NCBI GenBank assembly: GCA_024291935.2 | Contig: CM044306.1 | Location: forward strand, 21,089,001-21,153,000 | Length of the DNA: 64,000 nucleotides | Origin: Okapia johnstoni | Lineage: Eukaryota; Chordata; Mammalia; Artiodactyla; Giraffidae | Direction of reading: 5' to 3' | Shown: in pieces, positions 44,801 through 57,900 of the stretch | Layout of the letters: each line of letters starts with the position of its first letter | Position numbering within the stretch: the stretch's first letter is position 1 | The notes under the pieces: generated by a model | What the model saw: only the letters and a program-made list of their open reading frames with translations | Told to the model about the DNA's origin: nothing | The model's database searches: none | Translations under genes and position numbers: made by a program

Positions 44801-45883
44801 AGTGGGCCTTAGTTAAAAGTCTTCACAGCCCACAGAGCTGGACCTTTCCACAAGGTGCTTCACCCTTCCCTCCATCATCCTCGGGGCTGCAGTTTCTGAA
44901 CAGGACTGAAAGGGCCAGGGGCCTCTGGGGCCAGGCAGTAAAAGACTGAGGCAGCCTCAAGGTCAAGGTCAAGGTTAAGGCCAAGGCCAAGGCCCTATTT
45001 TCCTCTCTCTCACTAGAGGTTTTAGGGATTTGAGAATCCATAATGAATGAATGAAAGGGACTTTTCTCTTGAGGGGATAAGGTGGTGAGAAACGACAATA
45101 TCCCTCAGCCTCAGCACCTGCGGAAATGGAGCAGGGAGTCCCAGAGTGCTCCCACCATGGTCCCTGGTCCCTGTGCTGCAGAGGAACTGACTAGCTCTCA
45201 AAGGATGCCCAGTTTATTTCACTCTCTTTTCACTGATGTTTAGTTCAACTGGTTAGTATTTAGTGTTTATATCCAGCCTATTTCTGGGTATGGGCATGGG
45301 GTGGGGTTACAGCAAAACCAAAATACCCCTAAAAATAGAGCAGATCCATTTCCTTGCCTATGCTCCAAACCTGACCTTTAAACAGATCATTTCTCTGCAA
45401 ACTCCTTTCCTGTTTCACTAAAAATGCCCACTCCTGGAAGTCCTGGACATACCAGCTTCCTAAAATGAAGAAATATAATGTAGCCACCAAGTTCCTTTCC
45501 CCCCACCCCCCTACAGTGGGTAGGAGAAGGTGGGAGGACCTTTCTCCATCCCACCCCAACAATGAGTTCATTCATCACAACAAGGCACCTTTCCCCAGAG
45601 GAAACCAGGAGACATGGAAGCTTCCTCATCTGGCCTGCAGGGCTTGCTAGAGGGATGGATGCAGGGTTTGAGGCCCTACTGTCCATAGAGAGAGTCCGGT
45701 CACCAAGTCCAGAGATGAGATGCATAGATGGAGGTGAGTTGGGAGGACGCTTGGAGTCTAGAGGTTGGTTGCACTGGAGAAACACGTCAGGAGCTGTCAT
45801 GCAGGTTTCAGGGGAATGGAAGGGACCATCTGAGAAGAGGAGAGGGTCTATCCTTTTCCTGAGGAACAGGACCAAGCCAGGCT
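41855..45883 (-). other. WIPF2: WIPF2 3'UTR (inferred extent)
   Basis: This runs from the WIPF2 stop to ATTAAA at 41860-41855 on the minus strand. About 4 kb here has no SINE or LINE, unlike the flanks, which supports it being one transcribed terminal exon; human WIPF2 also has a UTR of several kb. An alternative AATAAA lies at about 42,390. It contains the hexamer array at 44.96 kb. Confidence 0.55.
44957..44996 (+). repeat. Hexamer array of nuclear-receptor half-site-like units
   Basis: Successive units AGGTCA, AGGTCA, AGGTTA, AGGCCA, AGGCCA follow TCA. TCAAGGTCA occurs twice, overlapping (44957-44965 and 44963-44971); this is the extended half-site of NR5A/ERR type receptors. It lies inside the WIPF2 3'UTR. 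Confidence 0.85.
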
Positions 45884-45924
45884 TCACCTGAGAATGGGGG
45901 GCAGAGGTGGGGCTCCACGGGCAG
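45884..45924 (-). CDS. WIPF2: WIPF2 last coding exon
   Basis: Completes A427, then ARGAPPLPPILR and TGA at 45886-45884. The acceptor is TTTTTTTCAG. Confidence 0.96.
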
Positions 45925-48900
45925 CTGAAAAAAAACAAATAAAAACCACATACATAAGGTCACTCACCAGACCCAGAATCACCCAAACATTCCTAAAACA
46001 GACAGACAGGCTCTTTGAGCTACCCTTTAAAACCTGAGATGAGGTTTTGTGTTTTTAAGAAAATGCAGACAAGAAGAAGCAAATGTTAACCTAAGAAAGG
46101 CACGCATCAATTCTATAGCCTACATAATTATGGAAGAACTTCCTCAATTCTCTTCTTACCTCGGTTTGTTTTGCTGGGATATATCCTCTGAAAGTGTTTA
46201 TATTCTTCTGGTGCAGGAAAGTCTTCGACTGGATGGAAAGAATACTTTGACTCAAAATCATCTGCAAAAGGAATACAGCATTAATTCCTATCACCGCCTA
46301 ATTAATTCCTAATTCTGCCTCGGCTCCCATATGCCTTGCCGCTACTCCTAACCCTTCCTGATGCACTGTGAGGGCCTGCCTTGCTCAGTAAAGCCATGAG
46401 GATGGAAACAGCATTACTCTCCGTGCCTTGTATGCAGAGTGTGTTCAAAGGCTCTTTATACTAAGGAATGAGTCTTTGAAATGGTTCTTTACATCTTTCC
46501 ACCAACTGGTTCTTTACAACTTTTGGTTTGGATGTTTCCAAACCAGGCACATACCAGTAAAGGAGCCCAGCTGTTTGCTTGGGAGGGGAAGGAAATATAA
46601 TTCTGTTTCAGTAAAACAGTCATGTTAAAGACTATCACCATGGGAAACCAACTAAACTGAATCCAAAAACTGGTAGAAATTAAGCTAACCTGGGAATGTC
46701 TGTCACCAGCTAGTGAGAGATTTTGACCAGGTAATTCCTTTCCGGTCTGGGCTCCCCTCAGTGAGGTCTGGAACACAGTTGGGATAGCCATGTCATAGCC
46801 TCTGCTCCTACCTCCCATGGCTCCTCTACAAGAAAGCTCAAGTTTTCTATGGGTGTGACTTGATCACATTCCACAAGGCATATCTTCCAAGCAAAAACCC
46901 TAGTCCACTTAATAGGAACAGACTAGAGCAGGGGCAGAGAAGAGGTAATCATTAAAGAGTCTACAGTGCGCAGGCTAAAATGGACCATGCAGATCTTTCC
47001 AGACTTCCTCAACAGCTGTTGTTCAGTCGCCCAGTCATGTCCAACACTTCGCGACCCCATGGACTGCAGCACACCAGGCCTCCCTGTCCCTCAACAGAGG
47101 GTCTAACAATACCTGCTGGACAATCTTTACTTGGTGCTTCATCACAGACCTAGTGAATCAGACTCTCTCAGGTGGAGCCCAGGATTCATTTATAACCTTG
47201 GAAAAGTGGACCTGATAACTCTCTAGTCAATTTAGTCAATCTCCTTGTTTCACAGATAAGGGAAGAGAGGTCCAAAAAAATGAAGTAATTTCTTCAAAGT
47301 AACAGAGCTAGTCAGTGGCTTTGGATTATCAGATAAATGCTGTGCATACAATGTTCTGTTTTCAAAGGTCCAGAAAGGAGCCTTTCTTCCTCGGAGGATA
47401 CGAAATTCCTGTGTCAATAATCCTGAAGAGGATATAGTCTTGGACCTAAAAGCTAACCACAAATAATGAGCCTTGAGGAGCAAGAGAGTGGGTTCAGAGT
47501 TAGCAAAACACTTGCTGATTTTACTTTTAATTTCTTCCAAAGCAGTCGAGCTCAGAATTCACCTAAGGAAAGCGATGTACATGGATGGGAATAGAAGTCT
47601 GAGGGAAAGTCAGGAGAGGAACTGCAGTGAAAAGGGTACCAACTGGCCATGCCCATTGTGCAGTGGCCACTGGAGTCAGTGAAGTTCCTTAGGAGCTATG
47701 AGACTAATACAGCTAGCTACTCACCCAAGAAAGATCGGACAGTGGTGATGGAATCTCTGTGGCCATTCCTCAGGGGTGGTGGTGGCGGAGGAGGCCCAGC
47801 TGGCGTTCTTGAGGGCGGAGGTGGGGGCTTTCCTCGGTTCAGGGGTTCTGACCCGTGCATTCGGTATGGTGGGGGGGGAGGGGGAGCATCCCTGGCACCA
47901 TTTCGGATCATTGGTGGCGGGGGTGGAGGAGCTGCAATTAGAATCGAAAGCAGTTAGGTTTGGATGCAGAGATGGTGATGGGCAGAGGGATGTGAGAGAC
48001 ATGGGCCAAAAGAGCATCTCAGTGCCTTCCCAAAGAACCAGACTCTGTGAGCCTCTGGGCAGCATGTTGAATGTCACATCCCCCTCCTGTCATCCCTGTT
48101 TCTTTTTTTAAATTTTTAGTTTCTTTGTTTTACTTTATTTATTTGGCTGCGCTGTGCAGTATGTGAGATCTTAAGTTTCCCTGACCAAGGGTTGAACCTG
48201 TGCCCCCTGCACTGGAAGCACAGAGTCCCAACCACTCGAATCACCAGGAAGTCCTCCTGTTTCTTTAGCAACACCACATTCTTCCAGAGACAAAGTTCAG
48301 AATGAATACATGGCCCTTTTTCATTTCCCATGACAAGTCAGGCAAGAACTCTACTTATTCGTGACGATTTCTTCTAGGCTTTTCCACGCCTGCCTCCACA
48401 ATTCAAAGTCAGGGCTTTCTCATTTTTAGCCGGTTCTACTGCAAAAAGCCTCTCCATTGTTTTCCTTGCTTCTGATCTCTTGGCCTTCCCATCCATTCTG
48501 CATACCAACAACTCACTAATCTCCCTGAAATACTAGCTCTAACTTTTCCAAGGGCTTTGCATTTCCTACCTTATAAAGTTTCAAATCCTTAGCTTCCACA
48601 AGTATGACCCCACCATCTTCCTTTCTTACACAGTAATCTACCGTGTAGGTAACCTGATCTCGCCTTCGTTCCTTCCTTCCTTGCCTCCTAGGTTGAACTG
48701 ACACCATTCTTCCACACTCCCACTGTTGCCTCTGTCTCTCTCTACTACTGTACTATGCTATATTATAATTATTCATTATATGTGCTTCTTTCCCAGTATA
48801 CTGTACATTCCTTAAAGTCAGAGCAGTGTTCATTCATCTGAGTTTCCAAGCTCAGCCAGATGTATAGCAAATGGTAGGTATTTAATCAATATTTGCTAAA

Positions 48901-51900
48901 TAACCTGAATTACCTATGCTTTCCTCTTGTGACCAGTCCTTACTATCAAATCCTACCTATTCTTAAAGGTTTAACTCAATTCCCATCTTCTCAAGGCTTT
49001 CTCAAAGCGATCTACTCTATTCTGATTCCCTCCTTTGTTCCCTGACAGCATTTATAGACTATGTCACTTATTCTAGCACTTAGTAGTACAGACTAAAATG
49101 TGTGCCTTTCAAATTATGTATAATAGTTTCATCAACAGAAGTTACGTATTTCCAGTGACAGGCTCACTGCTCAAAAAAATCGGGACAGCCTCTTTAGAGT
49201 TGTCTCCAAACCCAGTTTGTCAGACAGATCCATAAATAATATTTTATGATGGTCATTTCCCATTTTCTGAGGTTGCACCACCAACAAAAATATTCTTAAC
49301 TATGTCTGACTCTGACTTATGGCCATTTCCAAATATCAAATTCACCCTTAAAAGACAAAAATCTGCCATCAAGCATTAGATAATATCAAAAGCATGCTGG
49401 ACATCGGACTTCCCTGGTGGTCCAGTGGTTAAGAATCATCTGCCAATGCAGGGAACACAGGTTCGATCCCTGGTCCAGGAAAATCCCACATGCTGCAGGG
49501 CAACTAAGCTCAGACACCACAACTACTGAGTCAGTGTACTAAATCTTTAAAACTTCTTATAGCCAGCCCTGTACAAGTATGTGGCATTATCCCCACTGCA
49601 TTGCATAAATGAGCAAAGTGGGACTCTGGTTATTTATCTAAGGTCACGGATCTAACAGACCCAGAACTAGCCTACTCTTTCATAGTAAGAAAACTGCTAC
49701 CTACTGCTTTTCATAATTACAAGTATTAATTACCCCCCCCAACAAATGTATAACCCAGTGAGATGGATGTGTGTCTTTTGGTACCTAAGCTATGCCCAAT
49801 AAGTTGTTACCTACACAGTACGTGGAGAGACTATTTTGCTTAACAAACAACACTGTCTTAATAATAAGGGTATGTATTATTCCTCCTGAATTACTGTCAG
49901 AATTTCTATAGAGTAACTGTAGGTAAGCATGAAACACTAATGGGTTGATGCTTACAGACAAGGAGTCTGGCACCGTAGGCCCAGTAAATGTCAGTTTTAG
50001 GTTCCCACAAAACACACTCAGAACGTAAACTCTCCCTCAATCTCCAAGGTCTGTGTAAGTGTGGACATGTCCATTAGAGGTAATAATTAAAGAGAAACCT
50101 CCTTAACACCTCCCAGCAGATCTTTGAACCCTGTTTTCATACCAAATCTGCTCAAACCAAAGCTCTTTCAGGTCATCCTCAAAATATTTCCCTCATGCTC
50201 AGATTTTTTAGGGTCCTGGAAATCTGTGTCTACCAAGGCTCCCTGGTGGGGATAGGGCAAGTAAACTAGACAGAATCAGCCAGGCTCAAAAGGACACCAG
50301 TGAGGCTGTGAGCAGGTGGCAGTGATGAGAGCCAACCTGGACAGGCAAAACGGAGCAGGACGAAGAACCACCTGCTTGGCTTCCTTAGCTCAGGGACGGT
50401 AATCTTGACCAGGTTTTGCTGTTTGTCACATCCAGTTTTAAGACTATTTCAAGTGACAGAGCTGGAACCCAATGACCCCAAGAGACAAGCAGTGTGCAAA
50501 AGAAACCTCAGGGTGGGAAGATCAACTTTTGTAATCCAAGATAAACCCAATTTTGAGTAAAGTAAAGCATGATGTTATTGATTCTGTTGTTTTAAACTGA
50601 AGCAGGGCTTCCCTGGTGGCTCAGATGGTAAAGAATCTGCCTGCATTGTGAGAGACCCAGGTTCGAACCTTGAGTTAAGAAGATCCCCTGGAGTAGGGAA
50701 TGGCAACCTGCTCCAATATTCTTGCCTGGACAATTCCATGAACATAAGAGCCTGGCAAACTAGAGTCCATGGGTGGCAAAGAGTTGGACAGGACTGAGCA
50801 CACAGACATAGCTGATTTACAATGTTGCACTTACATCTGCTAAACCCAACCTCCCACTCCATCCTTGATTCTTTTCAAAAGAAAAAAAATGCCCTTTAAA
50901 ATAGTGTTTTACTCTACAGAGGAAAAATTCAAAAAGAAACTCTATGGACCAATAAGAAGGGATATTTTTGGTCTCTGAGCACCTTGGGCAAAGCAAGACT
51001 CCTTTTGCCTTTTTTACATATTCTTTTGCCTTTTTACATATTCTTTCAAATTTAATCATTCATAGAGAAAACAAAAGTACATTATAATGTTATCATAGTA
51101 TAATTAATTAATAGAGATAAGTCCATGAAAACTACCCAGAAGCCCTTTGCATAAAACTACTAAACTCACCAGCATACCATAGTTTATAAAGCACTTCTAT
51201 GCATTCTTTTATTTACAACCACCTCCGAAAGTACTATGAATATCATTTTACAGATCAGGAAACAAACTGAGAAATCAGAGTGATAGGCCCGATCTCACAA
51301 ACAAATGGAGCCAATACTCAAAAGACCTCTGACTAAAATATCTCAATTTTTTTTTTTTCAGAGTATCATTTTTGAGAACTGTTGCTCTGGTTACTGATGC
51401 AGAAAGTAGGCCGAGGCCTATGGCAGGCTTCAAAGTTGGTGATGGCTAATAGAAGAACAAGACTCATAACTTCACAGTTTTCTAAAGCAATCACAAAGAA
51501 AGAACCGAGAGGTGGGAAGCAAGAAGTCTACAGATATTTAAAACGACTCAATTCAACCCATGGAAATTACATTTTCCCCTGCTTCTATTCCTGGTTGGGT
51601 TTAGAAAGATATGGGCTCTGGCTCAGATAAAGGGTCATTTAAAAAAATTCTTTAGTTAAAAAAAAATTTCTTTAACCAAAACTTTGTAAAATCAAAGGTC
51701 ATGTTGGGACTACATCCTTACGGCTAAAGCCAGGGAGATATAGGGTCAGCCATGTACTAGGCTCCTGCGTGACCACCTGATGCCATGGGCAGCTCTCAGA
51801 ATAGACGTCTCTGTACTTAGTCAAGCAGTGTACAGGTTAATGGGCCTTTAATACATGCTTCCTGGTGACAAACCTCCCTAATCAATGATTTCACCTATAC

Positions 51901-54900
51901 CTGTGGGGTGTCTAAAGCCAAAGTTCAAAAGCCATTTGCGGAGGGTGCGGCTGAAAGCCCAGTGATACAAAAGAATTGTTCCTATTTAGTCCCTCGGTCG
52001 TGTCTGACTCTTCTGTGACCCCATGGACTGTAGCCTGCCAGGCACCTCTGTCCATCGGATTTCCCAGGCAAGAATATTAGAGTGGGTTGCCATTTCCTTC
52101 TCCAGGGGATCTTCCCGACCCTGGGATCAGAACCTGGATGTCTCCTGCACTGACATACAGATTGCTTACCACTGAACCACCAGAGGAGCTGATACAACAG
52201 AGCATGGGAGCCAAAATTCCTGGGCCTAAGAAGGGCTTCCCTGGTGGTTCAGCTGGTAAAGAATCTGCCTTCAGTGCAGGAGACCCAGGTTTGGCCCTAG
52301 GTTGGAAAGATCCCCTGGAGACGGGAACGGCAACCCACACCAGTATTCTTACCTGGAGAATTCCATGGACAGAGGATTCTAGCAGGCTACAGTCCATGGG
52401 ATGGCAAAGAGTTGGACACGACTGAGCAACTAACACTACAGAACACTAAGAAGGCTCCAGAGAGCTGTCAGAGTCTCATTCACTCTCTACTTTCAGCTGG
52501 GCTATTTTGAAAGATGACACAACTTCTTCCACATTTTCGCTTGATTCAGAGTCCAGAGAGCTCACCATCACGCCATGGAACACCCTCTCTTCCACCTTTC
52601 CGAAGGTCCCTGAATCTTCTCCTCACCCAGTTTAGCAGCATGGTCCCTTGTGACAATCACTCCCTTACACAACCCCTTACCTCCCTTGCCCCACTCTCCC
52701 TCATGGTCACACATGCCTACAAAACGCTCACCTGGTTAATCACAACTCTGCCCCGACTTAGGACTGGCGGAGACACAGCTGAACACATGTCGAGCTGATG
52801 AATCTCACTTGAAACATGTGGCCCCTATGCTGGAGCGAGCCTTCTGTGTCACCGGTCATCGCAGCACACTTCCCTCTTTCACTCACTCACCCGTGTGCCC
52901 AGATGGCCATTTCACGCCCTCTTTTCTCTCCTCAAATCTCCCTCTAACTCCTTACCCACATTCACAGCAGATGTCCTTGCTTTCAAACTCACCAAGAAAA
53001 CAGAACCGAAAAAAAAAAAAAACAGAAGAAACTTTCCACATGCTCCCACCACTACACCCACCTACCCACTTGCTTCTTTGCCTATATGCTCAGCCATCCC
53101 TCTTACTACCCAGAAGAACTATCTGAATTCTTAGCTAAGGCCAACCCTTGACCTGTGGATCAGATTTCATTCCTTTTTGCCTCCCTGAGGATTACCCAGG
53201 CAATCTCCCCCTGTCTACACATCATTCCATCAGCGTACAAACAGATGTTGAAATCTCTCCCATCTTGGAGCATGGGGCAGGGGGATCAACCCTCAATCTC
53301 ATATCCTCCTCCAGCAACCATTCCATATAGCTGCAACCCTCTCCCCTTTATAGCAAACTCCCTAGATATCTACTGCTGTCTTCATCAAGTCCTCTCCTAT
53401 TCCCGCATGCTTGAACCCCAATCCAACCTGACTTTCACTTCACCCTCTCCTCAGCCCTCCACTAAAACTACTCAGAAGGGTAGTTTGTGGATCCTCAAAA
53501 TAACTCTTCCTATTGCTGAGACCAGTGTCATTCTCAGCCTCCAACTTACCTGACCCACCTGCAGCACAGGCCCCGGGTGCTCACTGACTCTATCTTGGAC
53601 TTTTCCCATTACTCTCTTGGCATTCCTCCTTTCTTCCTCACTCGAGGCCCTTTCTCAGCTTCCTCTGCCTTAGTCCTCTCATTGCTCTGGCCTCTCCTAT
53701 AGGAAGAACTCACGCCCCAGACCTCTCCTCTCCTTTAATGAACTCACTGCCCAGGTGGTCTCACCCCAGCACGTAGTTCTCAAAATTCTTCAAATTCCCC
53801 TCTCTAGCCCAGACCATTTCCCTGAACTGCAGAGTCTCAGAGACAATCGCCAATCCATGATTTCCTCTCAGGTCTCAAACTTGACATTCAAAACTGAATA
53901 CCTAGGACTTCCCTGGTGGTTCAGTGGTTAAGAATCCACCTTCCAATGTAGGGGACTCAATCCCTGTTCAGGGAACTAAGATCGACATGGTGCGGGGCAA
54001 GGAAGCCTTAGGGCTACAGCTAAAGAGAAGCCCACGCACTGCAACTGAGACCGGAGGCAGCCGAATAAATCAATATTTAAAAGCAAAACAAAAGAAAAAT
54101 GAACACCGATCTTCCCCCAAACCTGCTGCGATCCACGCATACACCATACACCCATACACCCAGTTCACTGCCCCAGCCTCCTAAGTGCTCTCCTTTGGCC
54201 CCTCTGTCCTCCTGTGGTCTTTCTCAGCACAGGATCCAGTGACCTTTTCAGAAGGTAGATCAATGCTACTTCCATGTGCCAATCCTCCCCCTGACCCAGT
54301 GGCTCCCCATCTCACATGGAGTAAAACCTAAAGTCTTCACAAAGTCCTCGGCTACTCTTTCATGGAGTCTAGCTTTCTGACCTCCACATCCTGTTGCTTG
54401 TCCCCTCACGTGTCCTGGTCTTGCCACGATGGTCTCCCTGCCGTCCTGTCTCAGGGCCTTAGCACCTGCTGCTCTCAGTGCCTGCCTAGTGCATTCCCTC
54501 AGTTTCTTCAGGTCTTTGCCAAACTGTCACTTTATCAGTAAGGCCTTCCCTGACCCTACTTTTACCCTCATCCCTGCAATTTAAGTATTTCCTCATCCCC
54601 ACTCCAGTATATCCCATCCCCTTCTCTGCTTTGTATTTCTCTAAAGCATCTATATACTATGTGTTTATATATATATTTTTGCTTGTTTTCTTTATACATA
54701 CATATACTTTTTTTTCTATTAACTTTTTTCCTCAGTGTTCAGAACAGGATTTTTTGTCTTTTTTTTATTTAGCTGTTTCCCTAACAACAGAATCTGACAT
54801 GTAAAAAGGCACTCAATAAACCTGTCGAATGAGTATTCACTTCAGTCCCTGAAGGAGAGCTTTGGGGAGAAGGGTGAAAAGGAAGAGACTCAGTCTTGGT

Positions 54901-57900
54901 ATGAGAGGAAACACAAGGTGCTTCCAGGCACTTACCTGCTCCCCGGCTGGGAGGGTCACGGGTTGGGGGAGGTGGCCTATTACTCTGTGAAGAGGGGGAG
55001 GCTGAGGTGGGTGGAAGAGGTGCCAGGCCTCTGGCAGGCCCTGGAGTCTTCCTATGCAAAGAATTGTGTCTCTGTGGCAGCTCGGGGGCTGACTCATTCG
55101 TGGGGCTGGAGGGTCCGTTGGGGACCCCGGGAGGCTGGCGGTAAGGTGGCGGAGGAGGAGCCAGAGACTGGCCACTTGGTCCCGATCTGACATTCACAGG
55201 GGAAGGAGGCGGCTTGACTGGGGGTGGAGCAGCAGGTCCCTCTCGACCCGGATGAAGCCTCTGTCCAGGCGTGGGCGGCAGGGGTTTCTCTCTGTTGTAG
55301 GCCGCGGCTTTGTTGCTGTGCATAGGCAGGGGCGTGGGGGGGGCGTTGGCACGCCGCCCTGGGGGAGGTGGAGGAGGGGCAGAGGAGCTGTGCTTCATCC
55401 CCGTACTGCTGGTGGGATTGGGCCGAGAGAGGTCCGGTAAGGAGGGTCTCTGCGTCCGGGGCAGCTCTGGGAGTGAGGCCCGGCTGCTGTCTGTGTCATC
55501 TTGAGGACGCCCGCTGGCTGTGGTCCCTGGAGGCCTCGGGGCAGCAGCTCGGGAACTGGGGACTTGGAGGGCTGGCTTACCAGCCAGGTTCTCTACAAAT
55601 ACAGCAGACAGCATCAGGTCAACAGAGCCAGGCGCACGGTGGTGAGATATTGCCATGTCACCCAGCCTCCTCACTGCAACCTGTATGGCAGCAGGTACAG
55701 TTCTGGGTTTTAACCTGCTTTCAGGCTCAGGGTCCATTAACAAATACTACTGCTGCAGGTCGAACGCACTTTCATCTAATCCCTCAGCTTCTGCTTTATT
55801 CTACTCTGTCACTCCTCCTCTGCTCCCACTCATCTCTGTCACACCTCTACCGTACTCCTGATTTCCAGAGGTTCCGCTTGGCATCAGCCAAAAATGAACG
55901 CACTTGGGAAATGCCCTCAGGAAGGCCTTACCACATACCTGAACTGTCCTTGGCTCCCACAGGGCGCAGCTTTGGCACTCCTCCTTGGAAGAGACCTCCC
56001 TTGGCCTGCAGGGCAGCTGCTCCAGAACCGTAACCACCACTGCTTCCTTTGGGTTCTGGAAAGCACACCATTAGGATTGTCATTTCATGTGTGCTCTGAG
56101 CTGGTGACCAAGTCAGTCCTGAGGAGAAACCCATCCTTCTCCCTGGGCTTTAATTTGCAAACTGCCACTGCTTTTGTCCTTCCACTGAAATAGAAAGTGG
56201 GCCTGTCTGCTCCACAGCTTCAAGTAGGCATGGGGATGAAACTTTGGGCTGTGATGAGAGAGAACGAAAGGAACGAGAAGCCAGTCTTCCTTTAGTTAGG
56301 GCAGAGGGGTAACCAGGATGAAGAGAGTTCTCTAAGCTCTCCTCTCCATGTCCCAGATGATCAGGGGCTGATGGCTCTGGGACCCAGGTGTGAGCCAGCT
56401 CCCCAGAGGCCCTTCAGCAAGAACACTTGCAGCAATTATAAAATCATCACTGGCTTCAGCTTATCAGTTTTCAGGACTGTGGTGGTTTCCTCAGAGAAAA
56501 GCCAAGGATGTGCCCTAACAAGCACGAGACATAGTAGGAGACGGGAGGCTTAAGACCCCAAGGATGTTTCTCAAAGGTCAACAAGAAATTTCTAAGGCAT
56601 TCAAAGGTGCAGATGAGAAGACAGTCACAGAACACCCTAACACAAAACGCCCACCCAAGACCCAACAATAAAAATGACAGCCAGGCCGAGTCTCCAAGTC
56701 AACCCTGGGATCCCGGCGGTTCACAAGGCGATGAAGCTTAGACTCACTCTCAAGGATGGGAGCGCTCCGATCATTAATGTTGGTCACCTTCTTCAGCTTG
56801 GTCCCCTTGCAGATGTCCTGTAAGAGGGCGCCTCGACCCCGCTGCTCATCTCTACTCAGCTTGGGCAGCTCCGTGTTTGCCTGAAGGAAGAGGGAAACAA
56901 AAGTTCACCCTCAATATCCTCTTCATCACAAGTTCAGGATAAATGTCTTCGGCAAACTGGATTCCATGTGATGCCTGTCTAGCCTGATAAGGTACATGTG
57001 CCAAAGGACAGTCCGTTACCATCCTTCTCATACCCTTTTCTCATGCTGTCCCTTCGGTGAAGGGTATAGCTCTCCCTCCTATTTAGAGGCTTCTGATAGG
57101 AGGCCTGCACCAATACTAACAGAGTACCTATGTGCTAGGCTTGTATCAGATGCTTTATCGGTATCATCATTATCAACGCAAACATTTAGGGAGTCCCTAC
57201 TATACCAGAAGCATTGTGCTAATAATAATAAGCACATTACTTTCATTATCTCCTTCAAATCTTAAAATATTCCTATGACCAACTATAATAAGAACACAAG
57301 GACAAACACCTAGATTAATGGAACAAAACAGACACTCCATAAGCAGGCCCAGATCTATATAAGAAATAATAGAAGTATAGTTCATCCGTGCAGAAAGGAT
57401 AGATTATTAAACAAAAAGTGTTAAAACAAGTGGTTAATTTTCTGGGGGGATGCACCATGGGGCATATAGGATCTTAGTTCCCTGGCTAGGGCTCAAACCT
57501 GAGCCCCCTGGAGTGAAAGCTCAGAGTCCTAACCACTGGAATGCCAGGGAAGTCCAACAAGTGGTTAATTTTCAGAAAAAAAAAAAATAAAGTTAAATAC
57601 CTACCTTAGGGCTTTACTCTGGCTGAATTAAAATTTTTAAGTGTGAAAAAAATAAACCCACAGAAGTACTATATGGAAAAAAATAGGTAAGAGGAAGGAC
57701 TTCTTATCAAGACAACCAAAATACAGGAAAATATCAACAGATTTCTTTATTACAGATTATTCAATTAGGAATATAATATACAGATAACACACTGGAAGAA
57801 AAAATTATCAGTGACAAATGTAACATATGATAGAAACAAAGGTAATGTTCTAAATCCACACAGCATTAACAAACAAGATGACTCAGAAATCAATAGGATA

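Larger units (their letters stand above)
46262..47724 (-). other. WIPF2 intron 5-6
   Basis: 1.46-kb intron with a Bov-A fragment at 47.0 kb and a MIR remnant at 47.25 kb. Confidence 0.93.
47932..54935 (-). other. WIPF2 intron 4-5
   Basis: 7.0-kb intron with SINEs at 48.1, 49.4, 50.6, 51.98, 52.23 and 53.9 kb, a MIR at 51.2 kb and a CT-rich ancient LINE-like block from 52.5 to 54.84 kb. No extra exon seen. Confidence 0.93.

Noticed and set aside
52884..53140. Possible processed pseudogene or extra exon in WIPF2 intron 4-5
   Set aside because: No similarity to a known protein and no convincing acceptor-donor pair. It is better explained by the ancient repeat.
52514..53553. Several open frames in the CT-rich block
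   Set aside because: They fall in old LINE-like, pyrimidine-rich DNA with no protein motif, and several overlap each other in different frames.
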